A stretch of 47,803 nt of DNA, taken from NCBI GenBank assembly GCA_050743265.1, contig JBOGEN010000152.1, positions 1 through 47,803 of the forward strand, in the 5' to 3' direction. The notes under the pieces are model-generated. The model saw only the letters and a program-made list of their open reading frames with translations. It did no database searches and was not told the origin of the DNA. The position numbers were made by a program, and so were the translations under genes. Below, one piece after another: positions 26,563-34,761 of this stretch. The first letter of the stretch is position 1, and every line of letters begins with the position of its first letter. Source of the DNA: JBOGEN01 sp050743265 (lineage in GTDB: Bacteria > Actinomycetota > Actinomycetes > JBOGEN01).

Positions 26563-28147
26563 CCAGGTCCCGAAGGATCTGCTGACTGGCGAGCCTGCCG
26601 GGCGCACCCATCACACAGCCGCCGGGATGAGTGCCCGAGCCGCACTGGTAGTAACCGCCGATCGGGGTGCGGTACTGGCTCCATCCCGGCGCCGGCCGGA
26701 AGAAGTACATCTGTGGGGCGAAGAACTCGCCGGCGAAGATGTTGCCTTCGGTCAGCCCCACGGTGCGCTCGATGTCGAGTGGCGTCTGGACCTCGCGCTG
26801 GAGCACGAGGTCGCCGAAGCCTGGGAAGAACGACTCGAGCGTGGCCTGCACCGTGTCGGCGAACCCCTCCCGTTCGGTGTCCCAGTCGCTGCCCTTGAGG
26901 TGGTACGGCGCGTACTGCACGAAGCACGACATGACGTGCTTGCCCGGCGGTGCCATGTCCGGGTCGACGAACGACTGGATGGCGCAGTCGATGTACGGGC
27001 GCTGGCTGTACCAGCCATACTTCGCGGCGTCGAAGGCTCGCTCCAGGTACTCCATGGACGGCCCGATGTTGACGAACCCGAGGTACTGGTCCGTGCGATC
27101 AGCGAGCGCGGGGTAGCGCGGCGCACCGTCGAGCGCGAAGTTGACCTTCGCGGAGGTGCCTTGGAACCTCATCCGGGTGATGTTCTCCACGAGCTCGCGG
27201 GGCAGCTCGCGGGGCTCGACCAGCTCGGTGAACGTGCGCCGTGGGTCCAGGGCACTGACGACGGTCCTCGCGGTGAGCTCGGTCCCGTCCTCGAGGGCGA
27301 CACCTACCGCCGCACCCTGCTTCGTGATCACCGAGGAGACCGGAGCGTTCAGCATGATCTCCGCGCCGTACGCCTGGGCCGCCCGCGCCAGCACCTGGGT
27401 GAAGCCGCCATTACCCCCCTTGTGGAACGACCACGCACCGAAGTGCCCGTCGTGCTCCCCGAGGCTGTGGTACAGCAGCACCAGCCCGGACCCCTGGGAC
27501 ATCGGCCCGACCTTTGTCCCGATGATCCCCGAGGACGCGAGGTAGCCCTTCAGGATCTCGCTCTCGAAGTAGTCGTCGAGGAAGTCAGCGGCGCTCCCGG
27601 TGAGGAGCCGCACCAGGTCGTGGATCACCTTCTGGTCGACACCACGAAGCAGTTTCACCAGGTCTGCGGTCTCCGCAAGGTCCTCCGGCGACCCGCCGAA
27701 GATGTTCGGCGGTGCCTTGTCCAGGAGTGGCTTGACCACCTGGCACACCCGCTCGACGTCGTACTCGTATCGATCCATCGCGTCGGCGTCGTGCGAGGAA
27801 TGCCGCGTGATCTCTTTGATGTTCTCGTCGCGATCCTGACCGAGCAGGAGGTAGTCGCCGTTCTCCATCGGCGCGAAGGACGACGGCATCAGGATCGGCA
27901 TGAAGCCGTGCTTGACCAGGTCGAGCTCCTGGACGATGTCCGGCCTGAGCAGGCTCAGTGCGTACGAGAACGACGTGAAGTGGAACCCCGGTCGGAGCTC
28001 TTCCGTGATAGCGGCCCCACCGACGAGGTGTCGGCGCTCGACGATGAGCACCTTCAGGCCGGCCTTCGCGAGGTAGGCGCCGTTGACGAGCCCGTTGTGC
28101 CCGCCACCCACGATGATCGCGTCGTAGTTCTTGTCCATCAGTGCCAT
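26537..28147 (-). CDS. FAD-dependent oxidoreductase, phytoene-dehydrogenase-like
   Basis: A 536-aa flavoprotein of the amine-oxidase/phytoene-desaturase group (COG1233-like). The dinucleotide motif VGGGHNGLVNGAYLAKAG is at residues 13-30, with the acidic end VLIVERR. The C-terminal FAD motif GSGTHPGGCVMGAPGR is present, as in carotenoid-desaturase relatives. No carotenoid genes are nearby. The gene starts two bases after the stop of a GcvT-like gene, so the pair is one operon, suggesting oxidative removal of a methyl group with transfer to tetrahydrofolate. Substrate unknown. Confidence 0.88.
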   Translation of the reverse strand: MALMDKNYDAIIVGGGHNGLVNGAYLAKAGLKVLIVERRHLVGGAAITEELRPGFHFTSFSYALSLLRPDIVQELDLVKHGFMPILMPSSFAPMENGDYLLLGQDRDENIKEITRHSSHDADAMDRYEYDVERVCQVVKPLLDKAPPNIFGGSPEDLAETADLVKLLRGVDQKVIHDLVRLLTGSAADFLDDYFESEILKGYLASSGIIGTKVGPMSQGSGLVLLYHSLGEHDGHFGAWSFHKGGNGGFTQVLARAAQAYGAEIMLNAPVSSVITKQGAAVGVALEDGTELTARTVVSALDPRRTFTELVEPRELPRELVENITRMRFQGTSAKVNFALDGAPRYPALADRTDQYLGFVNIGPSMEYLERAFDAAKYGWYSQRPYIDCAIQSFVDPDMAPPGKHVMSCFVQYAPYHLKGSDWDTEREGFADTVQATLESFFPGFGDLVLQREVQTPLDIERTVGLTEGNIFAGEFFAPQMYFFRPAPGWSQYRTPIGGYYQCGSGTHPGGCVMGAPGRLASQQILRDLDALGGGSD

Positions 28148-28149
28148 GG

Positions 28150-29349
28150 TCAGGCCGTCTTTCGGGGTGGGTTGAAGAACGGCAGCCGCGTGATCTCGGC
28201 CAGCACCGGCTCGTAGCGGTGGTTGATCGTGAGCTCGAGGTTCACGCGCGCCCCGGGGGTGGCGAGCGGTGGTCGGACCCGTGCCATCGCGATATGGCGT
28301 TGGAGCATGGGTGAGTACATCAGGCTCGTGGCGTAGCCGACCCGCTCGCCGTCGTCGTCGTAGAGCATCGACTCGTAGGCCAGCGGCGTCTCGTCCTTCG
28401 GCGGGATGAGGCCCGCCTCGTTGTAGACGCGGTCGTAGTCGGCCCAGTCCAGGACGAGACCCACCGTCGCCCATCGCGAGGCCTTCTGGGCAAGCTCGCG
28501 GCGGATGGCCTTGCGCCCGATGAACGGCCGGTCGTCGTCCTCGATGCCCTTGAGCATCCAGCCGAACCCGAGCTCCTTAGGCGTGATGCGGTCGTGGTCG
28601 GTGTAGGCGAACCGGCTCGAGGAGAACTCGACATTGATGAGGACCAGGCCCGCCTCGATCCGGGTCATGAGGAGAGCCTCCTCACCGAAGGGTCGGAAGC
28701 CGTGACCTTGTCCCGCGTCCATCACGGCATCGAGGACGCCGAGCGCCTCGTCCCGCCCTACGCGCACCTCGTAGCCGAGGTCGCCGGTGTAGCCCGTGCG
28801 CGAGATCGTCACCGGCACATTGCCGATCTTGGAATCGGTGTGCTCGAAGTACGCCAACCGCTCGACCCCGGCTGCGACCGTCCCGAGGATCTCGCGTGAC
28901 CGTGGGCCCTGCACGGCGAGCATGCCGAACTCGTCCGTGACGTCCTCGATCGTCACGTCGAGCCGCCCGATCAGGTCGGTGAGGTACCCGAGGTTCGGCT
29001 CCGCCGCGGTGAGCAGGAAGTCGGTCGCCGAATGCCGGAAGACCACACCGTCCTCGAGAACGAACCCGCGGTCGTCGCACCAGACCGTGTACTGCGCCCG
29101 GCCAGGCCGGCACGCCCGGATGTCGCGGGTCATCACCCCAGCGAGGAGCCTCTCGGAGTCGCGGCCGGCGATCCGGAACTTGTACAGCGGCGACGTGTCG
29201 AAGAAGCCAGCGCTGTTCCGCACAGCGAAATACTCGTGCTTCGGAGACATGACGTACTTGAGCGCTGACAGGTAGCCGGACCAGTGACCCCATCGATGCG
29301 TGGTGTTGAGCTGCTCGAGCCGCTCGTGGAACGGAGTCTTGTTGATCAT
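28150..29349 (-). CDS. GcvT-like aminomethyltransferase (tetrahydrofolate-dependent)
   Basis: A 399-aa protein of the glycine-cleavage T-protein/dimethylglycine-dehydrogenase C-terminal family. Signatures are FFDTSPLYKFRIAGRDSERL, LAVQGPRSREIL, SRTGYTGDLGYEV (central GcvT motif) and EEALLMTRIEAGLVLINVEF. The C-terminal beta domain is complete. These enzymes transfer a methyl or methylene group from a substrate to tetrahydrofolate. No GcvH/GcvP genes are adjacent, so this is not the glycine cleavage system; it is more likely a demethylase acting with the coupled flavoprotein. GAGGGACAGG precedes the ATG. Confidence 0.88.
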   Translation of the reverse strand: MINKTPFHERLEQLNTTHRWGHWSGYLSALKYVMSPKHEYFAVRNSAGFFDTSPLYKFRIAGRDSERLLAGVMTRDIRACRPGRAQYTVWCDDRGFVLEDGVVFRHSATDFLLTAAEPNLGYLTDLIGRLDVTIEDVTDEFGMLAVQGPRSREILGTVAAGVERLAYFEHTDSKIGNVPVTISRTGYTGDLGYEVRVGRDEALGVLDAVMDAGQGHGFRPFGEEALLMTRIEAGLVLINVEFSSSRFAYTDHDRITPKELGFGWMLKGIEDDDRPFIGRKAIRRELAQKASRWATVGLVLDWADYDRVYNEAGLIPPKDETPLAYESMLYDDDGERVGYATSLMYSPMLQRHIAMARVRPPLATPGARVNLELTINHRYEPVLAEITRLPFFNPPRKTA

Positions 29350-29661
29350 CGCCGACCTGTCCCTCGTCGGAGCGCGAAACCTGCCGGAATCTTAACTGAC
29401 CGCTCAGTCAAACCGCCGACCCATGCTTGACCCTCCTCGCACCCATCCGAGGTGCGCAACCCGAGCCGCTCACAGCAGCGACTGGCGCGTCCGCAGCATC
29501 ACCACATGTCACGACGTGCGGCACAGGGCGTTCACCGGGTACGCGGAATCAGTGGGTCGTGTCGAGGACCTCGCGCAGCTTGCGTGGTCGGCATCCCCAT
29601 GGCGGCGGGATCGGGCGCCGGCGACTGCGCTTGAGGTCGGGGACGGCGCCCAGCTGGTGGG
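29350..29661. other. Intergenic region between GcvT-like and dehydratase genes
   Basis: Apart from the operator-like palindrome next to the GcvT-like gene, no convincing gene is visible. Open frames on the plus strand lack homology and ribosome sites; one contains FTGYAESVGRVEDLAQLAWS, which could be debris of a lost gene. Confidence 0.5.
29392..29411. promoter_or_regulatory. TetR-type operator upstream of the GcvT-like operon
   Basis: TTAACTGA-CCGC-TCAGTCAA, an 8-base inverted repeat with one mismatch around four bases, located 43 bases upstream of the GcvT-like start. The size and the TGAC/GTCA-rich arms are typical of TetR-family operators. No TetR gene lies in the window, so the repressor would act in trans. 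Confidence 0.55.
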
Positions 29662-30894
29662 CTACCCCTGATGGCGCGACTGGCTCGAGGGCCGTTCTGT
29701 TGGGCTCGGCGCTGTCCGACGTGGGCCCAGCCGCTGTGCGATCAGCTCACGCAGCGCAGACTTGTGCTCGATGCCGATGCCCGGCGCGTCGGCCAGCCTG
29801 ACGTTCCCTTCCTCGATCGGGGTCTCGTCGGCGAAACCTCCGTACGGCTCGAAGACGTGAGGGTAGGACTCGCAACCCTGCAGTCCGAACGCGGCGGCGA
29901 CCGCGAGGTTGAACTGATGCCCACCGTGGGGACAGCAGCGCTGGGGGGACCACCCGTGGGCGGAGAGCAATTGGAGCATGGTCACGTACTCGCTGAGGCC
30001 GTAGCTCAGGCACGGGTCCATCTGCAGGACGTCGCGATCAGGTCGAAGGCCGCCATGTCGTAGGAGATTGCGCACGTCCGGAGCAGAGAAGAGGTTCTCG
30101 CCGGTGGCGATCGTGCCTGCGTGGTGTTCGGCGAGAACGGCGTGCCCGCGAAAGTCCAGCGGGTCACACGGCTCCTCGTACCACAACAGATCGTAGTCAC
30201 CGAGCGCGCGGCCGTAGTCAACAGCGGTCGTGAGGTCGAAGCGACCATTCGCGTCCACTGCCAACCGGCACCTGGGCGGGAGCACGTGGAGGACACCCTC
30301 GATCCGTTTCAGGTCGGTGCGCAGGTCGCTACCGCCGATCTTGATCTTGACGTCGCGGTAACCGAGTGCGAGGTAGCCCTCGATCTCTTGCTGCAGCGCG
30401 GCGATCTCGTCGTCCTCGTCGCGGTAGTAGCCGCCGGCGGCATACACCCAGACCTTCTCCGGCAGTTCCTGGTCAGGCCGGAACCGGTCGCGTAGCGCAC
30501 GGGCGAGCGGCTTGCCCTCGGCCTTCGCGGCCGCGTCCCACATCGCCATGTCGAGCGTTCCGACCGCGACGGCCCGGTCCCCATGTCCACCCGGCTTCTC
30601 ATCGCTCATGACGACTTGACGCACCGCGAGCGGGTCCAGAACCCCAGTGCCGGGGTCGACCAGGGCAGCGGGGTCCGCAGCACGCAGCCGGGGAAGCAGC
30701 CGGTCGTTGAGGATCCCCGTCTGCGCATAACGACCGTTGGAGTTGAACCCGTAGCCGACGACCCGCTCACCGTTCACCACCGCGTCCGTGTGGACGGCCA
30801 CCAGGGACACGGTCATCCTCGAGAAGTCGATCATCGCGTTGCTCATGTGCGCGATCAGCGGTGCCTCGACCACGTCCACGTCGGTGATGTGCAT
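29662..30894 (-). CDS. tarD: Enolase-superfamily dehydratase, D(-)-tartrate-dehydratase-like
   Basis: A 410-aa member of the mandelate-racemase branch. The segments VVGYGFNSNGRY, EKPGGHGDRAVAVGTLDMAMWD and VYAAGGYYRDED closely match, from memory, the characterised Bradyrhizobium D-tartrate dehydratase. Catalytic Lys in DVKIKIGG, Mg ligands in AVDANGRF, WYEEP and TGENLF, and the catalytic His of CPHGGHQF are all present. The reaction would be D-tartrate to oxaloacetate. GGAGGAGAAG precedes the ATG. The last 20 residues form an extra, low-complexity tail. No tartrate transporter is adjacent. Confidence 0.85.
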   Translation of the reverse strand: MHITDVDVVEAPLIAHMSNAMIDFSRMTVSLVAVHTDAVVNGERVVGYGFNSNGRYAQTGILNDRLLPRLRAADPAALVDPGTGVLDPLAVRQVVMSDEKPGGHGDRAVAVGTLDMAMWDAAAKAEGKPLARALRDRFRPDQELPEKVWVYAAGGYYRDEDDEIAALQQEIEGYLALGYRDVKIKIGGSDLRTDLKRIEGVLHVLPPRCRLAVDANGRFDLTTAVDYGRALGDYDLLWYEEPCDPLDFRGHAVLAEHHAGTIATGENLFSAPDVRNLLRHGGLRPDRDVLQMDPCLSYGLSEYVTMLQLLSAHGWSPQRCCPHGGHQFNLAVAAAFGLQGCESYPHVFEPYGGFADETPIEEGNVRLADAPGIGIEHKSALRELIAQRLGPRRTAPSPTERPSSQSRHQG

Positions 30895-30920
30895 GCTCAA
30901 CTTCTCCTCCTGGTCGCGAG

Positions 30921-30948
30921 GATCCTGGATTCGCGGATCCCCAGGATC
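30921..30948. promoter_or_regulatory. Inverted repeat upstream of the tartrate-dehydratase-like gene
   Basis: GATCCTGG and CCAGGATC form perfect 8-base arms separated by 12 bases, 27 bases before the start codon on the minus strand. The distance suits an operator overlapping the promoter or transcript start. No regulator gene is adjacent. Confidence 0.5.
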
Positions 30949-30969
30949 GGGCACGGTGGCGAGACTGTG

Positions 30970-31250
30970 CTAGCGGTAGGACACGCGCTCGGTAGCGACC
31001 GCGGAGTCACCGAACTGCTCGATCCATGCGGTCAAGGACGCGACACGCTCAGGGTCACGTGTCCTGGAAGCGGTCCAGGAGTCCGATCGCCGCTGCAGTC
31101 GCCCACACCGGGTGCTCGGTTGCGAAGGTCTGCTCGAGATGGTTCCTGGCGAGATCCGCATGACCCTTCACCTCCGCAGACATGGCCTGGTGGTACGACC
31201 ATGCCGGCCAGACAGGGGGATCGTCGCTGGCGGAGCTCTTCAGAGAGTTC
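30970..31250 (-). pseudogene. C-terminal remnant of an unrecognised protein
   Basis: Minus-strand coding-like text MSAEVKGHADLARNHLEQTF, ATEHPVWATAAAIGLLDRFQ runs to a stop near 31055, but shifting one base continues smoothly as DPERVASLTAWIEQFGDSAV to the TAG at 30970. The upstream boundary is unclear. Family unknown. The frameshift and missing 5' part indicate debris beside the relaxase remnant. Confidence 0.45.
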
Positions 31251-31288
31251 CTCATCGCCAGCGAGCTCTCGATAGAGCATGAAGACGC

Positions 31289-31468
31289 CGAGGTGGCGCC
31301 CCGGTCGTCACCGACGGCCCGTTCGCCGAGGCATCGGAGTACCTCGGTGGCTTCTGGATCATCGACGCGGAGAACGACGCGGCGGCTATCGAGTGGACGA
31401 AGCAGGCTTCGCGGGCCCTCCAGAGCAGGGTCGAGGTACGCGCTCTCCAGGAGCGGCCCGACGCCTGA
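31289..31468 (+). pseudogene. C-terminal remnant of a YCII/DGPF-family protein
   Basis: In one plus frame the text VVTDGPFAEASEYLGGFWII followed by AIEWTKQASRALQ and VEVRALQERPDA to TGA is the C-terminal half of a YCII-related (DGPFAE motif) protein. The frame is closed by a stop at 31280, and no N-terminal half is found, so the gene is truncated. YCII genes commonly sit beside ECF sigma genes; none intact is adjacent here. Confidence 0.6.
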
Positions 31469-31535
31469 CGGCCGCACCGACGAAAGACAAACCCACGCCT
31501 GCCCGGATCTGCCGCGATCCGCTCTGGCATGCGCC

Positions 31536-32137
31536 GTCTTGGCCACCCGCGAAGCCATGGCCGAGCAGGCCTACACCGCCTGGCGCACCGACATGCAGGA
31601 CGGCAAGACCACGCTCATGGCCACCACCGCCAACAGCGAGGGGACCGATCTCAACGCCCGAGCCCGCCCCGACCGCGTCACCGCCGGCCAAGTCGAGCGC
31701 TCCGGCACTGACCTCGCCGACGGAACCCGTGCAGGAGTCGGCGACTGGATCGTCACCCGGCACAACGACCGCCGAGCGATCGCCAACGGCGGTCGCGACT
31801 TCGTCAGAACGGCGACCTCTGGGCTGTCCGGACCCGCCACAACGACGGCTCACTCACCGCTGAACACCTCACCCACCACGCTCGCGTCCGCCTCGAACCG
31901 GGCTACGTCGCCCGCCACGTCAACCTCGCCTACGCCAGCACCGGACACCGCGCCCAAGGCTCCACCGTCGACACCGAACGCACCCTCATCACCCCCGAGA
32001 CCACCCGCGAAGCCCTCTACGTCATGACCACCCGCGCCCGTCACACCAGCCATCTCTACGTCGACACCGACGACAGCCTGAAGCTCGACCAAGAACACCC
32101 ACCCGTACGGGCACTGACCGCCCGCCAGACCCTGTAA
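31536..32137 (+). pseudogene. MobF relaxase/helicase (TraA-like) C-terminal remnant
   Basis: The frame beginning REAMAEQAYTAWRTDMQDGK shifts near 31810, after which VRLEPGYVARHVNLAYASTG, HRAQGSTVDTERTLI and ALYVMTTRARHTSHLYVD follow to a stop after TARQTL. The AYASTGHRAQGSTVDT segment is the superfamily-1 helicase motif of conjugative relaxases, and ALYVMTTRAR its motif VI. About 1000 upstream residues (relaxase domain, Walker A) are absent. This is a decayed conjugative plasmid or ICE fragment. Confidence 0.78.
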
Positions 32138-32574
32138 CACGTACTGAGTCGCAGCCAGATCGAACGGGCCGCCATGGAGCATCTCCGCAGCCACCGCTCC
32201 GCCGACGTCGGCAAACCACCCCCGCCAGTTCCGACATCACACCAACACTGGGCGGTTGACCCTCGCGCAGTCGACACCCGAAGAGCGCTGGCGTGCCATC
32301 AATCCGCCTTAGGACCACCCCCTCCCCTATGAGCCGCAGCGGTTCCCGGAACAGACACTGGTCCGAGCACAAGAGACACCCGGCCGAACAACATCCTGGA
32401 GCACGGTTGGCCATTCCGGCCGGGTGTTGCCTTCGGGGGCCGCCGGGGTCACCCGTGGCGGGGCTCGTGGGGATTCTGGGGGTTTGCTGCCCGGCCGCCT
32501 AGGTATAGCGTCATAGACGGCCCCGGACCCCGGTCGCCCTGAATGTCGTGCGTGCGGGCGGGGGTGGGATGTCG
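32138..32574. other. Spacer after relaxase remnant, no gene seen
   Basis: No credible open frame with a ribosome site. The segment to about 32330 may be further decayed relaxase tail. The last 80 bases hold the promoter of the STAS-HATPase gene; TATAGC around 32503 is a weak -10 candidate. Confidence 0.4.
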
Positions 32575-33402
32575 ATGGCCAGTCTTGCGGTGACTCGCCA
32601 CGCGGTTGAGGGCTGTGCCGTGCTCACGCTTGACGGCACCCTCGAGCCGGACTCGCACGCGCTGTTGCAGAGCGAGTTCGACCACGCGCTGGCCGAGGTT
32701 CCCACCGCGGTGGTGTGCAGCGCCGATGCCGTCACGCACGCGGACCAGAGCGTCCCGGGCTGGTTCGTGGCGATGGCCAGGCAGGCCGCCGAGTGGCCCG
32801 GCATCCCCTCGCTGCTGGCCTGCGCGGGCAGCCACGCTGTGGCGACACAGATGCGCCAGGTCGCCGGGAACGGGCCGACGGTATTCCCCACCGTCGTCCA
32901 GGCGCTCGAGGACGTGACCAGCCGACGCCCGCGGGTCGAGGCAAGATTTCCGCTGCCTCCCCGCCCGGAAGTGGTGAAGCACGCCCGGGACATCGTGGAA
33001 ACCGCCTGCCTCGAATGGGACGCCATCGAATACGCGTGGTCGGCCACGCTGGTCGCCAGCGAGCTCATCACGAACGCCATCCTGCACACCGCCACCCCCG
33101 CCGAGCTGATCTGCTCCTACGAGCCGGGCAGGTTCCGACTCTCAGTCCGCGACGCCCTCGACCAGCCGCCGACCCGCCTGGAGCCCACGTCGGAGACCGA
33201 GCACGGACGCGGCCTGCTCCTGGTCCACCAGCTGACCCACAGCTGGGGCACACTGCCGACCTCCGACGGCGGCAAGCTCATCTGGTGCCTCCTCGCGCCC
33301 GACGGCGACCCGTCACCAGCATCAAGCCCCCCCGGTCCCCGCTCTCGATGCGTGGAAGGAACTCCATGGGTGGAAGGAATAGACCGACATGGGCGGGTAT
33401 GA
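32575..33402 (+). CDS. STAS-HATPase fusion, anti-sigma regulatory type
   Basis: A 275-aa two-domain protein. Residues 1-110 resemble a STAS (anti-anti-sigma) domain (VEGCAVLTLDGTLEPDSHAL, then PTAVVCSADAV). Residues 120-240 are an HATPase_c domain of the RsbW/SpoIIAB serine-kinase class: N-box ASELITNAILHT, D-box SVRDAL and the glycine box HGRGLLLVHQL, ending GKLIWCLL. Such kinases bind a sigma factor or phosphorylate STAS partners. GGGGGTGGG precedes the ATG used; an ATG six bases earlier and a GTG at 32548 are alternatives. A tail of about 30 residues is disordered. A second STAS gene follows. Confidence 0.8.
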   Translation: MASLAVTRHAVEGCAVLTLDGTLEPDSHALLQSEFDHALAEVPTAVVCSADAVTHADQSVPGWFVAMARQAAEWPGIPSLLACAGSHAVATQMRQVAGNGPTVFPTVVQALEDVTSRRPRVEARFPLPPRPEVVKHARDIVETACLEWDAIEYAWSATLVASELITNAILHTATPAELICSYEPGRFRLSVRDALDQPPTRLEPTSETEHGRGLLLVHQLTHSWGTLPTSDGGKLIWCLLAPDGDPSPASSPPGPRSRCVEGTPWVEGIDRHGRV

Positions 33403-33440
33403 ACCCCCGGGCTCGGGGTGGTCCGTCGAAGGGTTGTTCG

Positions 33441-33914
33441 ATGAGTCAGACCCAGCACCGCTCCCGCCGACTGGGCCTGCCACGCCGCAGAAGCCGCGTC
33501 ATCGCCTGCGTCTGGGCGGGTGATCAGGCCGGCGGCAGGTCACCCCTGTTGACGGTGCACCGCCGAGCGCGCCACGTCGAGGTGACCGTGAGTGGTCACG
33601 TCGACACCGAAGCCGGCATGTGTCTGATGCACACCTTGCAGGACCTGATCCGGCGCGGCGAGACCCGCTGCACCGTGGACCTGTCGGGGGTTCGCTCCTG
33701 CGGTCTCACCGGTATCGCGGCCCTGGTGGCCTGCCACAGGTACGCACACTCCCGGCACGGTTGGGTCCGCGTCGCGCACCCCAGTCCGCAGCTGCAGGCA
33801 CGACTCGCCAGCGCCCAGACATCAGCCGGCTCGACCACCACGGCCGCCGAATCCAGACACCCCGACGATCAGAACGACTCAGCCGGTGTCCCCGCAGCCG
33901 GCTCGGCGGGATAA
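33441..33914 (+). CDS. STAS-domain protein (anti-sigma factor antagonist-like)
   Basis: A 157-aa protein with a basic N-terminal tail and a STAS domain at about residues 35-125 (VEVTVSGHVDTEAGMCLMHT, CTVDLSGVRSCGLTGIAALV). In classical RsbV/SpoIIAA the DSSGL-type motif holds the phosphorylated Ser; here the matching segment reads SCGLTGI, so the acidic residue and first Ser are replaced and only a Thr remains. It may therefore not be switched by the usual phosphorylation. GAAGGG precedes the ATG. It lies 38 bases after the STAS-HATPase gene. Confidence 0.75.
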   Translation: MSQTQHRSRRLGLPRRRSRVIACVWAGDQAGGRSPLLTVHRRARHVEVTVSGHVDTEAGMCLMHTLQDLIRRGETRCTVDLSGVRSCGLTGIAALVACHRYAHSRHGWVRVAHPSPQLQARLASAQTSAGSTTTAAESRHPDDQNDSAGVPAAGSAG

Positions 33915-34313
33915 CCGACGGGGCCGTGCCGTGCCAGCCGCAGATGCGGTCTCTGCTGTCCCGACTGATCCGGTGACGCGCTTCCTCCGTTCGGAGGGCG
34001 GGGCGCAGGGCTGTGGTCTGGTGACGTCCTGTGTCTGCGCCAATCGCACGAGCAGGGCGGCGCCCTCACCAGGCAAGTTGAAGGTCGCCATCACGCAGTT
34101 GCCGGCGTTGCGGGCCTGGCCGGCGCGGTCGTTGGGCCCGGGAATCCCCGCTAACGACCGGCGGCCCTCGCCTCGATGTACGTCCGCTCGCCGTCGTGTG
34201 TCCTGTCCGCTTTCCAACGACCAGTGCGCGATGAAGCCGACGAATCGTTGGTGTGAGCACGCCCATATCGGGCAGGCGAACACCGGTGGGTCACGGGCGC
34301 GCGACAGGAGGGG
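33915..34313. other. Spacer before the small peptide gene, no firm gene
   Basis: Overlapping open frames exist on both strands but none has a recognisable domain and a proper start. A minus-strand stretch MATFNLPGEGAALLVRLAQT looks mildly protein-like and may be debris. The right end contains the promoter and AGGAG site of the 67-aa peptide gene. Confidence 0.35.
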
Positions 34314-34517
34314 ATGGCACGCCCGGGTGACGCCTACCCTCTACGGCCCAGCGCAGCTGAGTGGACCGTCGAGCTGCTCCCGAGCCGCGAGGCTCTGGGC
34401 ACCTACAACGGCGGCGGGTACACCAGCGTCGAGGACGTGCAGCACAACGAGGCGAACGGCCTCATCGCCGTCAACGCGCTCAACTTCAACCACAGCGGCC
34501 TGGTCGTCGTCGACTGA
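34314..34517 (+). CDS. Small peptide with LLPSREAL motif, RiPP-precursor-like
   Basis: A 67-aa product. Its N-terminal half is leader-like (MARPGDAYPLRPSAAEWTVE) and followed by LLPSREALGTYNGGGYTS. The C-terminal half (NGLIAVNALNFNHSGLVVVD) is rich in Asn, Ala and hydrophobics. I recall small actinobacterial proteins with a W-x-x-E-LLPxREAL motif followed by alternating Asn/Ala text; their function is unsettled and a modified-peptide role is only a guess. AGGAG lies three bases before the ATG. A perfect 13-base-pair hairpin follows 18 bases after the stop, so it is a monocistronic unit. No modifying enzyme is adjacent. Confidence 0.6.
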   Translation: MARPGDAYPLRPSAAEWTVELLPSREALGTYNGGGYTSVEDVQHNEANGLIAVNALNFNHSGLVVVD

Positions 34518-34535
34518 CAACACCACGCGCAAGTC

Positions 34536-34566
34536 GCGGCGGTGGGGGCACGCCCCCCACCGCCGC
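34536..34566 (+). terminator. Strong hairpin terminator after the small peptide gene
   Basis: GCGGCGGTGGGGG pairs perfectly with CCCCCACCGCCGC across a five-base loop (CACGC). The T-run afterwards is weak (ATCGTTT), as is common in high-GC genomes. It isolates the short peptide transcript from what follows. Confidence 0.75.
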
Positions 34567-34608
34567 CCATCGTTTCGGCCCGGGAACGACGCGGACGGAA
34601 GGAGCGCG

Positions 34609-34743
34609 ATGAGCCTGACCAGGACGGCCCAGCCGCCCTACCGTTCCTGCCCGCGCGCCACCCACTCCACGAGCCGTAGGCCGACCCACTACGTCAAGAA
34701 AGGTCGCCTCCCGCTGCATCTGCCCCGGCCCCCCACCTCGTAG
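34609..34743 (+). CDS. Possible 44-aa basic protein or truncated gene start
   Basis: ATG preceded by GAAGGAG at good spacing, giving MSLTRTAQPPYRSCPRATHS and a basic, Pro-rich tail ending HLPRPPTS. No domain recognised. The IS3 remnant begins immediately after, so this may be the start of a gene cut by that insertion and now ending by chance. Confidence 0.35.
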   Translation: MSLTRTAQPPYRSCPRATHSTSRRPTHYVKKGRLPLHLPRPPTS

Positions 34744-34761
34744 CTGATCTGGTCGAGGCGG

